Assembly: GCA_012518955.1 (NCBI GenBank)
Contig: JAAYRD010000082.1
Coordinates: 1 to 32,592, forward strand
DNA length: 32,592 nt
Origin: Tissierellia bacterium
Lineage (GTDB): Bacteria > Bacillota > Clostridia > Tissierellales > Tepidimicrobiaceae
Direction of reading: 5' to 3'
A program made the position numbers and the translations under genes. The notes under the pieces are model-generated. The model ran no database searches. It had not been told where the DNA came from and saw only the letters and a program-made list of their open reading frames with translations. The number at the start of each line of letters is the position of its first letter. Position 1 is the stretch's first letter. Positions 9,432 to 20,484 of this stretch are shown in pieces.

Positions 9432-9483
9432 ATAAATATATATACTTATAAGAGCTTTTCATATAAGAAAGGAGCTGGGGTTT

Positions 9484-10014
9484 ATGAAACTAAGTTTTAC
9501 TGGAAGAAATATCGATGTAACGGAGGCACTAAAGAATATTACTGAAAAGAAGTTGGGAAAGCTAGAAAAGTATTTCCAAGAAGAACTAGAAGGAAGTGTA
9601 AATTATAGCGTAGAAAAGAATAGGGAAATAATCGAAGTAACCATAAACCTGCCTGGAACTTTACTTAGAGCTGAGGAATCATCCGATGATATGTATGCAT
9701 CTATAGATAAAGCAGTGGATGTATTAGAAGGTCAAATCAGAAAATATAAGACGAAACTTCAACGAAGATATCAGAACGGAGAGACCATAAGATTTGAAAA
9801 CATACTTCCTTTAGAGGAACAGGAAGAGGATGGGCCAAAGATCGTTAGAACCAAAAGATTCGATATGAAACCTATGGATGAAGAAGAAGCTATACTACAG
9901 ATGGAGCTTTTAGGACATAATTTTTTCCTATTTATGAATGCAGAATCCGATAGTTTAAGTGTTCTATACAAGAGAAAAGATGGAAACTATGGGTTGATAG
10001 AGCCAGAGTATTAA
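9484..10014 (+). CDS. hpf: Ribosome hibernation-promoting factor, long form (HPF/RaiA)
   Basis: MKLSFTGRNIDVTEALKNITEKKLGKLEKYF...KRFDMKPMDEEEAILQMELLGHNFFLFMNAESDSLSVLYKRKDGNYGLIEP. Confidence 0.97.
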   Translation: MKLSFTGRNIDVTEALKNITEKKLGKLEKYFQEELEGSVNYSVEKNREIIEVTINLPGTLLRAEESSDDMYASIDKAVDVLEGQIRKYKTKLQRRYQNGETIRFENILPLEEQEEDGPKIVRTKRFDMKPMDEEEAILQMELLGHNFFLFMNAESDSLSVLYKRKDGNYGLIEPEY

Positions 10015-10031
10015 TAGTATAATTGAGATAG

Positions 10032-10065
10032 ATTAAAATTGCAGGATATATCCTGCAATTTTAAT
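10032..10065. terminator. 34-bp perfect palindrome, probable intrinsic terminator after hpf
   Basis: ATTAAAATTGCAGGATA/TATCCTGCAATTTTAAT with T-rich arm downstream. Confidence 0.75.
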
Positions 10066-10138
10066 TTTGTAAAGAATAATCTAGCAAAAAATTATGTTAT
10101 ACTGATATATGGGATAATAAATACGGGGAGATGATTAT

Positions 10139-10720
10139 ATGTTTATAGAAGCTATACTTGTTTCCATAGTAATAGGGCTTATACGAGGTGGTAAACTTAG
10201 AAGACTCAGGTATTTAAATTATAAAAACATGTGGATATTGATATCCGGTATAGCAATTCAGTATATGTTGATTTTTTTAAGTGGATTGGATGGTTTGGAT
10301 ATAGTTAATAATATAATGCTATTTACTAAAGAGATTCAGATTCTATCCTATGCTTTAATTTTATTTGGAATAATAACCAATATAAAGTACAAATCTTTGT
10401 GGTTGATATTGGCTGGATATTTTATGAACTTTATTGTAATATGGAGAAATGGTTGGAAGATGCCAATACTATTGGAGGCAGTGCCCCTAATAGCTATGCC
10501 AAGCTTGAAGGAAATGGTGGAAACGGGTAGAGCTTTATATACCCCTATTACCCAAGGTACAAAATTACCAGCTTTGGGAAATATTATAGTGTTTGCAGAT
10601 CCGTATCCAATAGCTAAAATAATAAGTATGGGTGATTTAATAGTGGGCTTTGGTGTATTTATATTGATTCAAGAAATAATGCTAGGGAAGGATTCATTTA
10701 TGAGAAGGCGTAAAGCCTAG
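10139..10720 (+). CDS. DUF5317 family membrane protein
   Basis: MFIEAILVSIVIGLIRGGKLRRL...; multiple TM segments and FADPYPIAKIISMGDLIVGFGVFILIQ C-terminus. Confidence 0.75.
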   Translation: MFIEAILVSIVIGLIRGGKLRRLRYLNYKNMWILISGIAIQYMLIFLSGLDGLDIVNNIMLFTKEIQILSYALILFGIITNIKYKSLWLILAGYFMNFIVIWRNGWKMPILLEAVPLIAMPSLKEMVETGRALYTPITQGTKLPALGNIIVFADPYPIAKIISMGDLIVGFGVFILIQEIMLGKDSFMRRRKA

Positions 10721-10798
10721 GATCATTGTAAGATGATTTAAGGAATGATAAAATAAATATTTAAAATAGATTGGTTAATACTGAAAGGCGGTTAATGT

Positions 10799-13528
10799 AT
10801 GAAAAGCTTTTTTAAGAAATTGTTTGGATCTTATAGTGAAAGAGAATTGAAGCGAATTGAGCCTATAGTGAATAAGATTGAGGCATTGGATAAAGATATG
10901 CAAAAATTATCCGATGACCAATTGAAATCCAAGACCATAGAATTTAAAGAAAGACTAACCAATGGTGAAACTTTAGATGATATATTAGTTGAAGCATATG
11001 CGGTTGTTAGAGAAGCATCCTTTAGGGTTCTAGGAATGAAACATTTCAGGGTTCAATTGTTGGGTGGAATAATTTTACACCAAGGTAGGATATCTGAGAT
11101 GAAGACTGGAGAAGGCAAGACCTTGGTGGCTACTTTGCCAGCCTATTTAAACGGATTGACTGGAAAGGGAGTTCACATAGTAACAGTAAATGATTATTTG
11201 GCTAAGAGAGATAAGGAATGGATGGGAAAGATATATGAATTCCTTGGGCTTACCGTAGGATGTATTGTTCATGGTATGAGCAATGCTGAAAGGAGAGAAG
11301 CCTATAATTGTGATATTACCTATGGAACCAATAATGAATTTGGATTTGATTATCTAAGGGATAATATGGTGGTATATAAGGAAGAAATGGTTCAGAGAAA
11401 ATTATACTATGCCATAGTAGACGAAGTGGATAGTATACTAATAGATGAGGCTAGAACCCCTCTTATTATATCTGGACAGGGTGAAGAATCCACCGAATTA
11501 TATCAGAGAGCAGACTCTTTTGTTAGGACTTTAACGGGAAGGACAATAGATCCAGAGGAGAAAAAGTTGGATCCCTTTGACAGGGATATAAAGGAAGAGA
11601 AGGTAGATTTTTTGATAGATGAAAAGGGTAGAAGTTGCACCCTTACGGAGAAGGGAACCGAGAAGGCAGAGTCTTTTTTTGGCCTAGAAAACTTAGCAGA
11701 TATGGACAATATGGAAGTAGCTCACCATATAAACCAGGCTTTGAAAGCTAGAAACATAATGAAAAGGGATATAGATTATGTCGTAAAGGATGGAAATGTA
11801 ATAATAGTAGATGAGTTTACTGGAAGGCTTATGCAAGGAAGAAGATATAGTGATGGATTACATCAAGCTATAGAGGCTAAAGAAGGATTAAATGTAAAAA
11901 GCGAATCCAAAACCCTAGCTACCATTACATTCCAAAACTATTTTAGAATGTATGAGAAATTAGCCGGTATGACTGGAACAGCTAAAACTGAAGAATCTGA
12001 ATTTGTAGAGATATATGGAATGGATGTCATAGAAATTCCTACCAACATGCCAGTTGTTAGAGAGGATTATCCAGATAGTATATATAAGGACGAAGAGGCT
12101 AAGTTTAATGCTATAGTAGAAGAGATAAAGGAAAAGCATGCTATGGGTCAACCAATATTGGTGGGGACTATCTCCATTGAAAAATCTGAACTATTGAGTA
12201 AGATGCTTAAAAGGCAGAGAATACCCCATGAAGTATTGAATGCTAAACATCATGAAAGGGAAGCAGAAATAGTGGCCCAGGCAGGAAGACTTGGTGCAAT
12301 AACCATTGCTACCAATATGGCAGGTCGGGGTACGGATATAGTACTTGGGGGAAATCCAGAGTATTTAGCAAAATTGGATTTAAAAAAGAAAGGATTCGAT
12401 GATGAGATAATATCTATTGTGGATAGTTTTGAGGAAATAAAGGATGAAGAGGTTCTTAAAGCTAGGGAGGAGTATAAGAAACTGAAGGAACAGTATGAGA
12501 AGGATACTAAAAAAGATGCTGAAGAAGTAGTGAAAGTAGGAGGACTGCATATAATAGGCACTGAAAGGCATGAATCCAGAAGGATAGATAATCAATTGAG
12601 AGGTCGTTCTGGCCGACAAGGGGACCCTGGTTCATCTAGATTTTTCATATCCTTAGAAGATGATTTGATGCGATTATTTGGAGGAGAAAGGATTAAGGGT
12701 ATAGTTGATAATTTAAATATGCCTGATGATGAGCCTTTAGAGCATAAAATGTTGACTAGGTCTATAGAAAATGCCCAAAGAAAGGTAGAAGGTAATAATT
12801 TTGCCATAAGAAAACATGTATTACAATACGATGACGTAATGAACAAGCAAAGAGAAGTTATCTATGGAGAAAGAAGGAAGGTTCTAGAAGGTGAAGATTT
12901 AAAAGAGCATATTCTGTCTATGTTGAAAAATATAATCGAAGAATCTGTAGAAGTATATACGAGACAGAGCAAGTATCCAGAGGAATGGGACTTGATAGGT
13001 TTGGAAAATCATCTAGGTAATATATTTCTACCTAAGGGAGAACTGGCAATTGATGATATAAAATCCTTAGATAAGGAAACCCTAGTGGATATATTGTATA
13101 AAATCGGTAAAGAAAGATATGCCCTCAAGGAGGAAGAAATAGGAGAAGAAACCTTTAGAGAGATTGAAAGGATAGTTCTTTTGCAAGTAGTGGATAGCAA
13201 ATGGATGGATCATATAGATGCTATGGACCAACTAAGACAGGGAATTGGGTTGAGGGCCTATGGGCAAGAAGATCCAGTTAGGGCTTATCAGAATGAAGGT
13301 TTTGATATGTTCGATGAGATGAATCATAGTATACAAGAAGAAACCCTTAGATATTTATATCATGTTAAGACGCCGGAGAATATGGAAAGAAAAAGGGTGG
13401 CTAAACCTACAGCAGTAGATAAAAAGCCACAACAAACCGTAGTAAAGGGGAGGAAAATAGGTAGAAATGAACCTTGTCCCTGTGGGAGTGGCAAGAAATA
13501 CAAGAGATGCTGCGGATTTAATAATTAA
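10799..13528 (+). CDS. secA: Preprotein translocase ATPase SecA
   Basis: Full-length; Walker motifs [71 protein letters not shown]-terminal [23 protein letters not shown]. Confidence 0.99.
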   Translation: MKSFFKKLFGSYSERELKRIEPIVNKIEALDKDMQKLSDDQLKSKTIEFKERLTNGETLDDILVEAYAVVREASFRVLGMKHFRVQLLGGIILHQGRISEMKTGEGKTLVATLPAYLNGLTGKGVHIVTVNDYLAKRDKEWMGKIYEFLGLTVGCIVHGMSNAERREAYNCDITYGTNNEFGFDYLRDNMVVYKEEMVQRKLYYAIVDEVDSILIDEARTPLIISGQGEESTELYQRADSFVRTLTGRTIDPEEKKLDPFDRDIKEEKVDFLIDEKGRSCTLTEKGTEKAESFFGLENLADMDNMEVAHHINQALKARNIMKRDIDYVVKDGNVIIVDEFTGRLMQGRRYSDGLHQAIEAKEGLNVKSESKTLATITFQNYFRMYEKLAGMTGTAKTEESEFVEIYGMDVIEIPTNMPVVREDYPDSIYKDEEAKFNAIVEEIKEKHAMGQPILVGTISIEKSELLSKMLKRQRIPHEVLNAKHHEREAEIVAQAGRLGAITIATNMAGRGTDIVLGGNPEYLAKLDLKKKGFDDEIISIVDSFEEIKDEEVLKAREEYKKLKEQYEKDTKKDAEEVVKVGGLHIIGTERHESRRIDNQLRGRSGRQGDPGSSRFFISLEDDLMRLFGGERIKGIVDNLNMPDDEPLEHKMLTRSIENAQRKVEGNNFAIRKHVLQYDDVMNKQREVIYGERRKVLEGEDLKEHILSMLKNIIEESVEVYTRQSKYPEEWDLIGLENHLGNIFLPKGELAIDDIKSLDKETLVDILYKIGKERYALKEEEIGEETFREIERIVLLQVVDSKWMDHIDAMDQLRQGIGLRAYGQEDPVRAYQNEGFDMFDEMNHSIQEETLRYLYHVKTPENMERKRVAKPTAVDKKPQQTVVKGRKIGRNEPCPCGSGKKYKRCCGFNN

Positions 13529-13540
13529 TCTGGGAGTGAT

Positions 13541-14648
13541 ATGGTGGAAGGTATATATTTATTCAAGGAAAAAACAGAAAATATCAAGGAGATGATTCAA
13601 GAATTAGGGGTGTCTCTTTGACATAGAAGGTCTTAAGGAAAAGGTGGCTAAATTAGAAAAAAAGTCCTATGAACAAGATCTATGGCAAGATATAGATAGG
13701 GCTCAGAAGATAATGCAAGAGACTAAAGCCTTAAATGATCAGATACAGGAGTTTGAAGATTTGCAAGACCGAGTAGAAGATTTGGGAATACTTATAGAAT
13801 TGGCTATAGAAGAGGGAGACTATAGTGTATATTCAGAGATAAAGAGTGCATTAGAAAGGATATCCAAAGAAGCTGAGAGCTTCAAGCTATCTACTCTATT
13901 AAATGGAGAGTATGACAAGAATAATTCTATATTATCCATACATTCAGGAGCAGGAGGTCTAGAAGCTCAAGACTGGGCGGAGATGCTTTTTAGAATGTAT
14001 AGGAGATGGGCTGAGCAAAAAGGATTTAAAGTAAATATATTAAATATTCTTTCCGATACGGAAGGTGGAATCAAATCCGTAACTATGCTTATTGAGGGGT
14101 TTAACGCCTACGGATATCTAAAATCTGAAAAGGGAGTCCATAGGTTGATCAGGATTTCTCCCTTTGATTCATCCAATAAAAGACATACTTCTTTTGCTAG
14201 TATAGATGTTTATCCTGAATTAGATGATGAAATAGAGGTAGAGATAAATGAATCGGATTTGAAGATAGATACCTATAGAGCTAGTGGAGCTGGTGGACAG
14301 CATGTGAATACTACTGATTCTGCTATTAGAATAACCCATATACCTACAGGGGTTATAGTTCAATGCCAAAACGAAAGATCCCAACATAGCAATAGAATTA
14401 CTGCTATGAGAATGTTAAAAGCTAAGCTGATTCAGCTTCAAGAGGAAGAACAGAAGGAAAAGATTGAGGATCTACAGGGACAATATAGTCAAATAGGCTG
14501 GGGCTCTCAAATACGTTCCTATATATTTCATCCCTATAACTTGGTAAAGGATCATAGAACCGATGTAGAAGTAGGAAATGTGGATAAGGTAATGGATGGA
14601 GATATAGATTTATTTATAATGGAATACTTAAAACAAAAAGCCCTCTAG
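13541..14648 (+). CDS. prfB: Peptide chain release factor 2, expressed by +1 programmed frameshift at 13616-13621 (CTT TGA C)
   Basis: Frame 1 from ATG 13541: MVEGIYLFKEKTENIKEMIQELGVSL then TGA (13619-13621); +1 frame continues DIEGLKEKVAKLEKK...; GGAGGQHVN motif; AGGGG SD-like stretch before CTTTGAC. Confidence 0.96.
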
Positions 14649-14662
14649 TGAGGGCTTTTTTT
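14635..14662 (+). terminator. Intrinsic terminator of prfB
   Basis: AAAAAGCCCTC-TAGT-GAGGGCTTTTTTT. Confidence 0.9.
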
Positions 14663-14772
14663 AAAAATAGGACTTAATATTCAAAAAAGATTTAGAATTA
14701 GGTAGGACTTTTTGAATAAATGTAGAATACTATATAGGTCAGGTAATATGTGGAAAATGGAAGGAGAAATAT

Positions 14773-16866
14773 ATGGATATAACTAAAATACTAACAGAGG
14801 AATTTAAATTAAAGCCATTTCAGGTTAAAAATACCATAAAATTGATAGATGAAGGAAATACAATTCCGTTTATAGCTAGATATCGAAAAGAGCAAACAGG
14901 GGATTTAAAGGATACGGTTTTAAGGGATTTATCTGATAGATTAAATTATCTTAGAAACCTAAAGGCTAGACAGGAAGAAGTAGTTAGATTAATAGATGAA
15001 CAAGGAAAGCTTACAGAGGAGCTAGAAGATGAGATATTAAAAGCTGAAACCCTTCAAAGGGTGGAGGATTTATATAGACCCTATAGACCAAAGAGGAGGA
15101 CAAGAGCCACCATTGCCAAGGAAAAAGGACTGGAAGGCTTAGCAAAGCTTCTATTAGAACAGAATGTTCAAAAAGAACAGTTTGAAAAGGAATTGGCTTC
15201 TTATATTGATGAAGAAAAGGGCGTAGCTACAGAGGGACAAGCTCTAGCAGGTGCTATGGATATAATTGCAGAAACAATTTCGGATAATGCAGAATATAGG
15301 GATATGATAAGGAATATAGTTTATAAAAGAGGAATAATGGAAACAGAAGGAATTGAAAAAGATGAAAAATCCCCTTATAGCATGTATTACGATTATAAGG
15401 AGCCAGTAAAGTCCATAGCTAATCATAGGGTTTTAGCTATAAATAGAGGAGAAAAGGAGAAGTTTTTAAGGGTATCTCTGATCCTTCCAGAAGAAGAGAT
15501 ATTGTCTAAATTAGCATCTAAAGTAATAATCAAAGAAGATTTTCATGGCAGACCTTATTTAGAAGAAAGCATTGAAGATAGTTATAAAAGGCTAATATTT
15601 CCTTCTATAGAAAGGGAGACAAGGTCCAACTTAACTGAAAGAGCAGAGGAAGATGCCATAAAGGTATTTGCTTTGAACTTAAAACCCCTTCTTATGCAGC
15701 CTCCAGTAAAGGATAAAATCGTTATGGGAATTGACCCTGGCTTTAGAACTGGATGCAAGGTCGCAATAATAGATGATACTGGCAAGTTACTATCCTTTAC
15801 CACAGTCTACCCTACCGAACCTCAAAAGCAGATAGATAAGACCAAGGCACAATTAAAAGAGCTTATTCATAAATATGGGGTAAATCTTATAGCTATAGGA
15901 AATGGGACGGGATCAAGGGAGACGGAAATGGTGGTTGGAGAGATGCTTGAGGAGATAGAAGAAGAGGTATACTATACCATAGTAAATGAGGCAGGTGCCT
16001 CTGTATACTCAGCATCAAAAGTTGGGCAAGAAGAGTTTCCAGATTTGGATGTTTCCATAAGAGGAGCTATATCTATAGGAAGAAGGATTCAGGATCCTTT
16101 GGCTGAGCTTGTTAAAATAGAGCCAAAACATATAGGAGTAGGCCAATATCAGCATGATTTAAATCAGGCAAGATTAAGTGAAGCATTAGAGGGAGTTGTG
16201 GAGGATTGCGTTAATAGAGTAGGAGTGGATTTAAATACGGCTAGTCCATCCCTACTAAGCTATGTCTCTGGAATTTCATCTAGAGTTGCTTCAAACTTAA
16301 TTGAATATAGAGAGGAGAAAGGGAGGTTTTTAAATAGGAAAGAGTTATTAAATGTAAAAGGATTGGGTCCAAAGACATTTGTTCAATGTGCAGGTTTTTT
16401 AAGAATACCAGGAGGGGAGGAGCCTTTAGATAATACAGGAGTGCATCCTGAGTCCTATAAAATAGCAGAAAAATTGTATAAAATGGATCTAGATAAATGC
16501 GACCAATTGGAACTTTCTAAGGAGTTAGACATAGGGATTATTACTCTAAAGGATATAATAGAAGAGTTGAAAAAACCAGGCAGAGACCCAAGAGATGAGA
16601 TGCCAAAACCAATTTTCAGAACAGATGTATTGAAGATGGAAGACTTGAAATTGGATATGAAGTTGACGGGAACCATACGCAATGTAGTAGACTTTGGTGC
16701 ATTTGTGGATATTGGAGTTAAGCAGGATGGTTTGATTCACATATCTCACCTTTCCGATAGATATGTGAAACACCCTAAGGAAGTGGTCAAAGTGGGTGAT
16801 GTTGTAGAAGTGAAAATATTAGATATAGATATTGATAGGGGGAGGATTTCACTGAGTATGAAATAG
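14773..16866 (+). CDS. tex: Tex family RNA-binding transcriptional accessory protein
   Basis: NTIPFIARYRKEQTG, VMGIDPGFRTGCKVAIID, IGNGTGSRETE, C-terminal S1 domain GTIRNVVDFGAFVDIGVKQDGLIHISHLS. Confidence 0.97.
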   Translation: MDITKILTEEFKLKPFQVKNTIKLIDEGNTIPFIARYRKEQTGDLKDTVLRDLSDRLNYLRNLKARQEEVVRLIDEQGKLTEELEDEILKAETLQRVEDLYRPYRPKRRTRATIAKEKGLEGLAKLLLEQNVQKEQFEKELASYIDEEKGVATEGQALAGAMDIIAETISDNAEYRDMIRNIVYKRGIMETEGIEKDEKSPYSMYYDYKEPVKSIANHRVLAINRGEKEKFLRVSLILPEEEILSKLASKVIIKEDFHGRPYLEESIEDSYKRLIFPSIERETRSNLTERAEEDAIKVFALNLKPLLMQPPVKDKIVMGIDPGFRTGCKVAIIDDTGKLLSFTTVYPTEPQKQIDKTKAQLKELIHKYGVNLIAIGNGTGSRETEMVVGEMLEEIEEEVYYTIVNEAGASVYSASKVGQEEFPDLDVSIRGAISIGRRIQDPLAELVKIEPKHIGVGQYQHDLNQARLSEALEGVVEDCVNRVGVDLNTASPSLLSYVSGISSRVASNLIEYREEKGRFLNRKELLNVKGLGPKTFVQCAGFLRIPGGEEPLDNTGVHPESYKIAEKLYKMDLDKCDQLELSKELDIGIITLKDIIEELKKPGRDPRDEMPKPIFRTDVLKMEDLKLDMKLTGTIRNVVDFGAFVDIGVKQDGLIHISHLSDRYVKHPKEVVKVGDVVEVKILDIDIDRGRISLSMK

Positions 16867-16886
16867 TTTAACTAAGGGGGTCGTGT

Positions 16887-18263
16887 TTGATGGGGGGTAG
16901 TTTTGATGGTACGACTAAGGAGAGTAATTTTATAGGGGTTGTAAATTTTAACCACCACAGGAAGAAGTGCAAATCTTACAATAAATACATGAGAAACCAT
17001 CTTGATGCTGGTGGGGGGATTGTATATATTTATTCAAGGTGGGATAAGGAGCAGGGTTTAGAGAGCTTTGAGAAACTACGAGAAACAGAGTTAAAATCTA
17101 TTTATAATACAGGGAAATCTATATTCATATGTAAGGATGATTACTTAAGGAAAAATAAACTTGATGTCGATAGCTTTTTAAATGCAATAAAGGATGGGAT
17201 AGATCGATTAAATAAAATTGGGTGCAAGAAAAATTGGGTTTATCTAAACATGAACGAGCTTTGGAATTATATTGAAGAGGTGGAACTCCAATATATGTAC
17301 CATAGATTAAAACAGATATCCCAATCAAGAGGTGTTAAATTTATATTCAGATATATAATGAAACATATAAAGCTAGATTATAATAATACACTACTCATGA
17401 ATCACGAAGTCTTACTTATAGAGAAAGAAAATGACTTTGAAATTTATACTCCAGCGAATCTGATAAATCAATCTTTATTTAAATTATTAGAAAAATCTTT
17501 TAAAAATGAAAGACATGGAGAAGAGTTGAAAGAAGTAGAACATCTAAAAGCATTAGGAGATATAATGGAAGGGGCAGTTCATGATATAAATAACTTATTG
17601 GCAACTATAGCAGGATATGTTCAGTTATCCTTAGCCACAGCTCAATCGTCAGAGGTTACAGATTATTTAGAGATCATTAAGAAAACTGCATTAGATGGAA
17701 GAAATGCAATCGATAATATTAAGAGCTATATTAGAGGATATTCAAGTGGCAAGAAAGCCTATTATAACTTTGATAGTATCGTAAATAATTGTATAATGAT
17801 GGCTAGATATAAATTTAAATCCTCATACCTTAGGGATAGAAAGGAACTGGATATAGATATATCCTTAAATTCTAGGGCATTTATATATGGAAATGAGTAT
17901 GAAATAAGGCAATCCATATTGAATATTATTTTAAATGGGATAGATGCCATGGAGTACTCTGGGACATTGACTATAAAAACCTATGATCATAATAGGCAAG
18001 TAATGATAGAAATATCAGATACGGGAACAGGCATAGATAAGGAAAATATGGATAAAATATTTGATCCCTATTTTACAACTAAGGAGTCCAATGGTACTGG
18101 TTTAGGTCTAAATATTGTAAGAAATATGGTAGAGAACCATAATGGCCAAATATATGTGGAGAGCCAATTAGGAAAAGGTACCAAATTTACTCTCTCTTTT
18201 CCAATAGCAAGATATAAAATGTCCGAGGTAACAGATATGGATAAGTATTCGAAAAATGCTTAG
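16887..18263 (+). CDS. Soluble sensor histidine kinase, possibly with divergent MEDS-like N-terminal sensory region
   Basis: HisKA-type EGAVHDINNLLATIAGY, N-box NIILNGIDAME, G-boxes DTGTGIDKENMDKIFDPYFTTKESNGTGLGLNIV; no TM segment; RBS AAGGGGG. Confidence 0.9.
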   Translation: MMGGSFDGTTKESNFIGVVNFNHHRKKCKSYNKYMRNHLDAGGGIVYIYSRWDKEQGLESFEKLRETELKSIYNTGKSIFICKDDYLRKNKLDVDSFLNAIKDGIDRLNKIGCKKNWVYLNMNELWNYIEEVELQYMYHRLKQISQSRGVKFIFRYIMKHIKLDYNNTLLMNHEVLLIEKENDFEIYTPANLINQSLFKLLEKSFKNERHGEELKEVEHLKALGDIMEGAVHDINNLLATIAGYVQLSLATAQSSEVTDYLEIIKKTALDGRNAIDNIKSYIRGYSSGKKAYYNFDSIVNNCIMMARYKFKSSYLRDRKELDIDISLNSRAFIYGNEYEIRQSILNIILNGIDAMEYSGTLTIKTYDHNRQVMIEISDTGTGIDKENMDKIFDPYFTTKESNGTGLGLNIVRNMVENHNGQIYVESQLGKGTKFTLSFPIARYKMSEVTDMDKYSKNA

Positions 18264-18286
18264 GACTCATACATAAATTTAATATA

Positions 18287-18325
18287 AAAGCATCTGCTAT
18301 TTAATTGTAGATGCTTTTAGTTTTT
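18287..18325 (+). terminator. Intrinsic terminator after histidine kinase
   Basis: AAAAGCATCT...AGATGCTTTTAGTTTTTT. Confidence 0.75.
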
Positions 18326-18443
18326 TAGATATAATGATTTAATTTAGTTTTAAAGGGTTTGATTAAAGGGTAGAATCTATATAGGTAATGTAATTGTTGA
18401 TGGAATAATTATGATTTATAAATAGTATATGAGGGGTGTTAAT

Positions 18444-19559
18444 ATGAAATTAGGATTTATAGTAAACCCTATTGCAGGTATGGGAGGTAAGGTAGGATTA
18501 AAGGGTACTGATGGACCAGAGATATTGGAAAAGGCCCGTAGATTAGGAGCGATGCCTGAGGCTCCAGAAAAAGCAAAAAAGGCTTTAGAACCTTTGCTTG
18601 CCCTTAAAGAACAAATTGAGGTATTCACATACCCAGGAGTGATGGGAGAAGATGAAGTTGAAGAAATGGGGTTTGATTTTAAGGTTTTAGGAGAAAAGAA
18701 AGATGAAATGGGACCTGAGGATACAGAAGAGGCAGCAAGAAAGATGATGAATATGGAAGTTGATTTAATTCTATTTGCAGGCGGAGATGGAACTGCTAGA
18801 AATATATATAATGCTATTGATAGCAAGGTACCGGTCATTGGGATACCAGCAGGAGTCAAGATCCATTCAGGAGTATATGCTAATCATCCTAGAAGTGCAG
18901 GAGAAGTAGCTTTAAAATATCTTACAGATAGGGAAGATATGGAGGTAAAGGAAATGGAAGTTATGGATATTGACGAAGAAGCCTTTAGGGAAGGTCATGT
19001 AACGGCAAAGCTATATGGTTATATGAAAGTTCCCTTTGAACCCGATCTAGTACAAAATCAAAAATCAGGTGGAATAGTAGGAGAAGAGGCAGCATTAGAT
19101 GGAATATCCGATAAGATCATAGAACAAATGGAACCAGATGTATTGTATATAATAGGATCTGGAACTTCCACTAGACCTATTATGGATAAATTAGGATTAC
19201 CCAATACCCTTTTAGGTATAGATATAGTACAAAATAAGAAGCTAGTAGCATCGGATGTAAATGAGAAAGAGATATTAAAGTATATAGAAGGTAAAGAAGC
19301 CAAGATAATAGTTACTGTAATTGGAGGACAGGGTTATATCTTTGGAAGGGGAAATCAACAAATTAGCGGAGATGTAATAAGAAAAGTAGGCAAAAATAAC
19401 ATAAAGATCATCGCTACTAAGAAGAAGCTTATGTCCCTTCAGGACAGACCCCTTCTTGTGGATACAGGGGACGACGAAGTAAATAGTATGTTTAATGGAT
19501 ATACCATGGTTAGAACAAGCTATACTGAAGAGACCTTGCATATGGTAAAAGGGCTCTAG
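18444..19559 (+). CDS. ATP-NAD kinase family protein (AcoX-like)
   Basis: MKLGFIVNPIAGMGGKVGLKGTDG...LILFAGGDGTARNIYNAI...GIPAGVKIHSGVYA; ATG at 18444 preceded by GAGGGGTG. Confidence 0.9.
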   Translation: MKLGFIVNPIAGMGGKVGLKGTDGPEILEKARRLGAMPEAPEKAKKALEPLLALKEQIEVFTYPGVMGEDEVEEMGFDFKVLGEKKDEMGPEDTEEAARKMMNMEVDLILFAGGDGTARNIYNAIDSKVPVIGIPAGVKIHSGVYANHPRSAGEVALKYLTDREDMEVKEMEVMDIDEEAFREGHVTAKLYGYMKVPFEPDLVQNQKSGGIVGEEAALDGISDKIIEQMEPDVLYIIGSGTSTRPIMDKLGLPNTLLGIDIVQNKKLVASDVNEKEILKYIEGKEAKIIVTVIGGQGYIFGRGNQQISGDVIRKVGKNNIKIIATKKKLMSLQDRPLLVDTGDDEVNSMFNGYTMVRTSYTEETLHMVKGL

Positions 19560-19565
19560 GAACGG

Positions 19566-19594
19566 TTGACAATTGTGAAATTTAATACTATAAT
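19566..19594 (+). promoter_or_regulatory. Sigma-A promoter for FMN riboswitch/ribU
   Basis: TTGACA - 17 nt - TATAAT. Confidence 0.8.
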
Positions 19595-19611
19595 GAATAT
19601 AATAAAATAAA

Positions 19612-19723
19612 GATCTTCAGGGCGAGGTGCAATTCCTCACCGGCGGTATAGCCCGCGAACCGATAATTCGGTTGACTTGGTGTAACTCCAAGGCCGACAG
19701 TTAAAGTCTGGATGGAAGAAGAT
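19612..19723 (+). ncRNA. FMN riboswitch (RFN element)
   Basis: ATCTTCAGGGCGAGGTGCAATTCCTCACCGGCGGTATAGCCCGCGAACC...GGCCGACAGTTAAAGTCTGGATGGAAGAAGAT, the conserved RFN core. Confidence 0.97.
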
Positions 19724-19754
19724 TATACTTATAATTTATTAAGTATGGGGATTA

Positions 19755-19784
19755 AAGGGCTCTGAAGAATTCTTCAGAGCCCTT
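19755..19784 (+). terminator. Riboswitch-controlled intrinsic terminator
   Basis: AAGGGCTCTGAAGAATTCTTCAGAGCCCTT palindrome followed by ATTTAT. Confidence 0.85.
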
Positions 19785-19861
19785 ATTTATATTGATACTT
19801 TTAGCTAATGAATATTTTAACGCCCTATTCCCTGGAGAAATATATAATTGGAGGGATTTTT

Positions 19862-20467
19862 ATGTACACATTAAGAAAGGAACAACTAACTACTAGAACT
19901 ATGGTGAAGATATCTGCACTATCTGTAATAGCCTTTATTTTAATGCTATTGGATTTTCCACTATGGTTTACACCACCATTTATAAAGTTTGATATCTCCG
20001 ACGTACCTTCCCTTATAGGATCCTTTGCTATGGGTCCCATGGCTGGAGTTTTAGTTCAACTTTTGAAAAACCTATTGGATCTATTTATTGATGGTAGCGA
20101 TACAGCCGCTATAGGAGAATTGGCAAACTTTATCGTAGGAAGTATATTTGCTTATTCAGCAGGACTTATTTATTACAAAAATAAAACATTAAAAACTGCA
20201 ATTATTGGAATGATTGTGGGCACATTAACTATGACCATATCCATATCATTGATCAATTATTACATCATGATACCCTTCTATGCTAAGGCATTTGGTATGC
20301 CTATAGATAGTATAGTAGCAATGGGCTCTGCTGTAAACAAGTATGTTGTGGATTTTAAATCGCTGATCATCTATGCCATAGTACCTTTTAATCTTTTTAA
20401 AGGAGCTGTAGTTAGTCTAGTAACTTTAATATTATATAAAAGAGTATCTCCAATACTTCATAGATAG
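19862..20467 (+). CDS. ribU: ECF transporter S component, riboflavin-specific RibU-like
   Basis: MRT-like membrane protein; PLWFTPPFIKFDISDVPSLIGSFAMGPMAGVLVQLLKNLLD; FMN riboswitch upstream; RBS GGAGGG before ATG 19862. Confidence 0.92.
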   Translation: MYTLRKEQLTTRTMVKISALSVIAFILMLLDFPLWFTPPFIKFDISDVPSLIGSFAMGPMAGVLVQLLKNLLDLFIDGSDTAAIGELANFIVGSIFAYSAGLIYYKNKTLKTAIIGMIVGTLTMTISISLINYYIMIPFYAKAFGMPIDSIVAMGSAVNKYVVDFKSLIIYAIVPFNLFKGAVVSLVTLILYKRVSPILHR

Positions 20468-20484
20468 AGCAGGCTTAGCACTAA

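Noticed and set aside
9107-9450. Chromosomal oriC
   Set aside because: Boxes and AT-rich DNA are present, but there is no dnaA/dnaN/rpmH/gidA neighbourhood and no obvious DnaA-trio array; flanked by flagellar and hpf genes. Kept only as a DnaA-box cluster.
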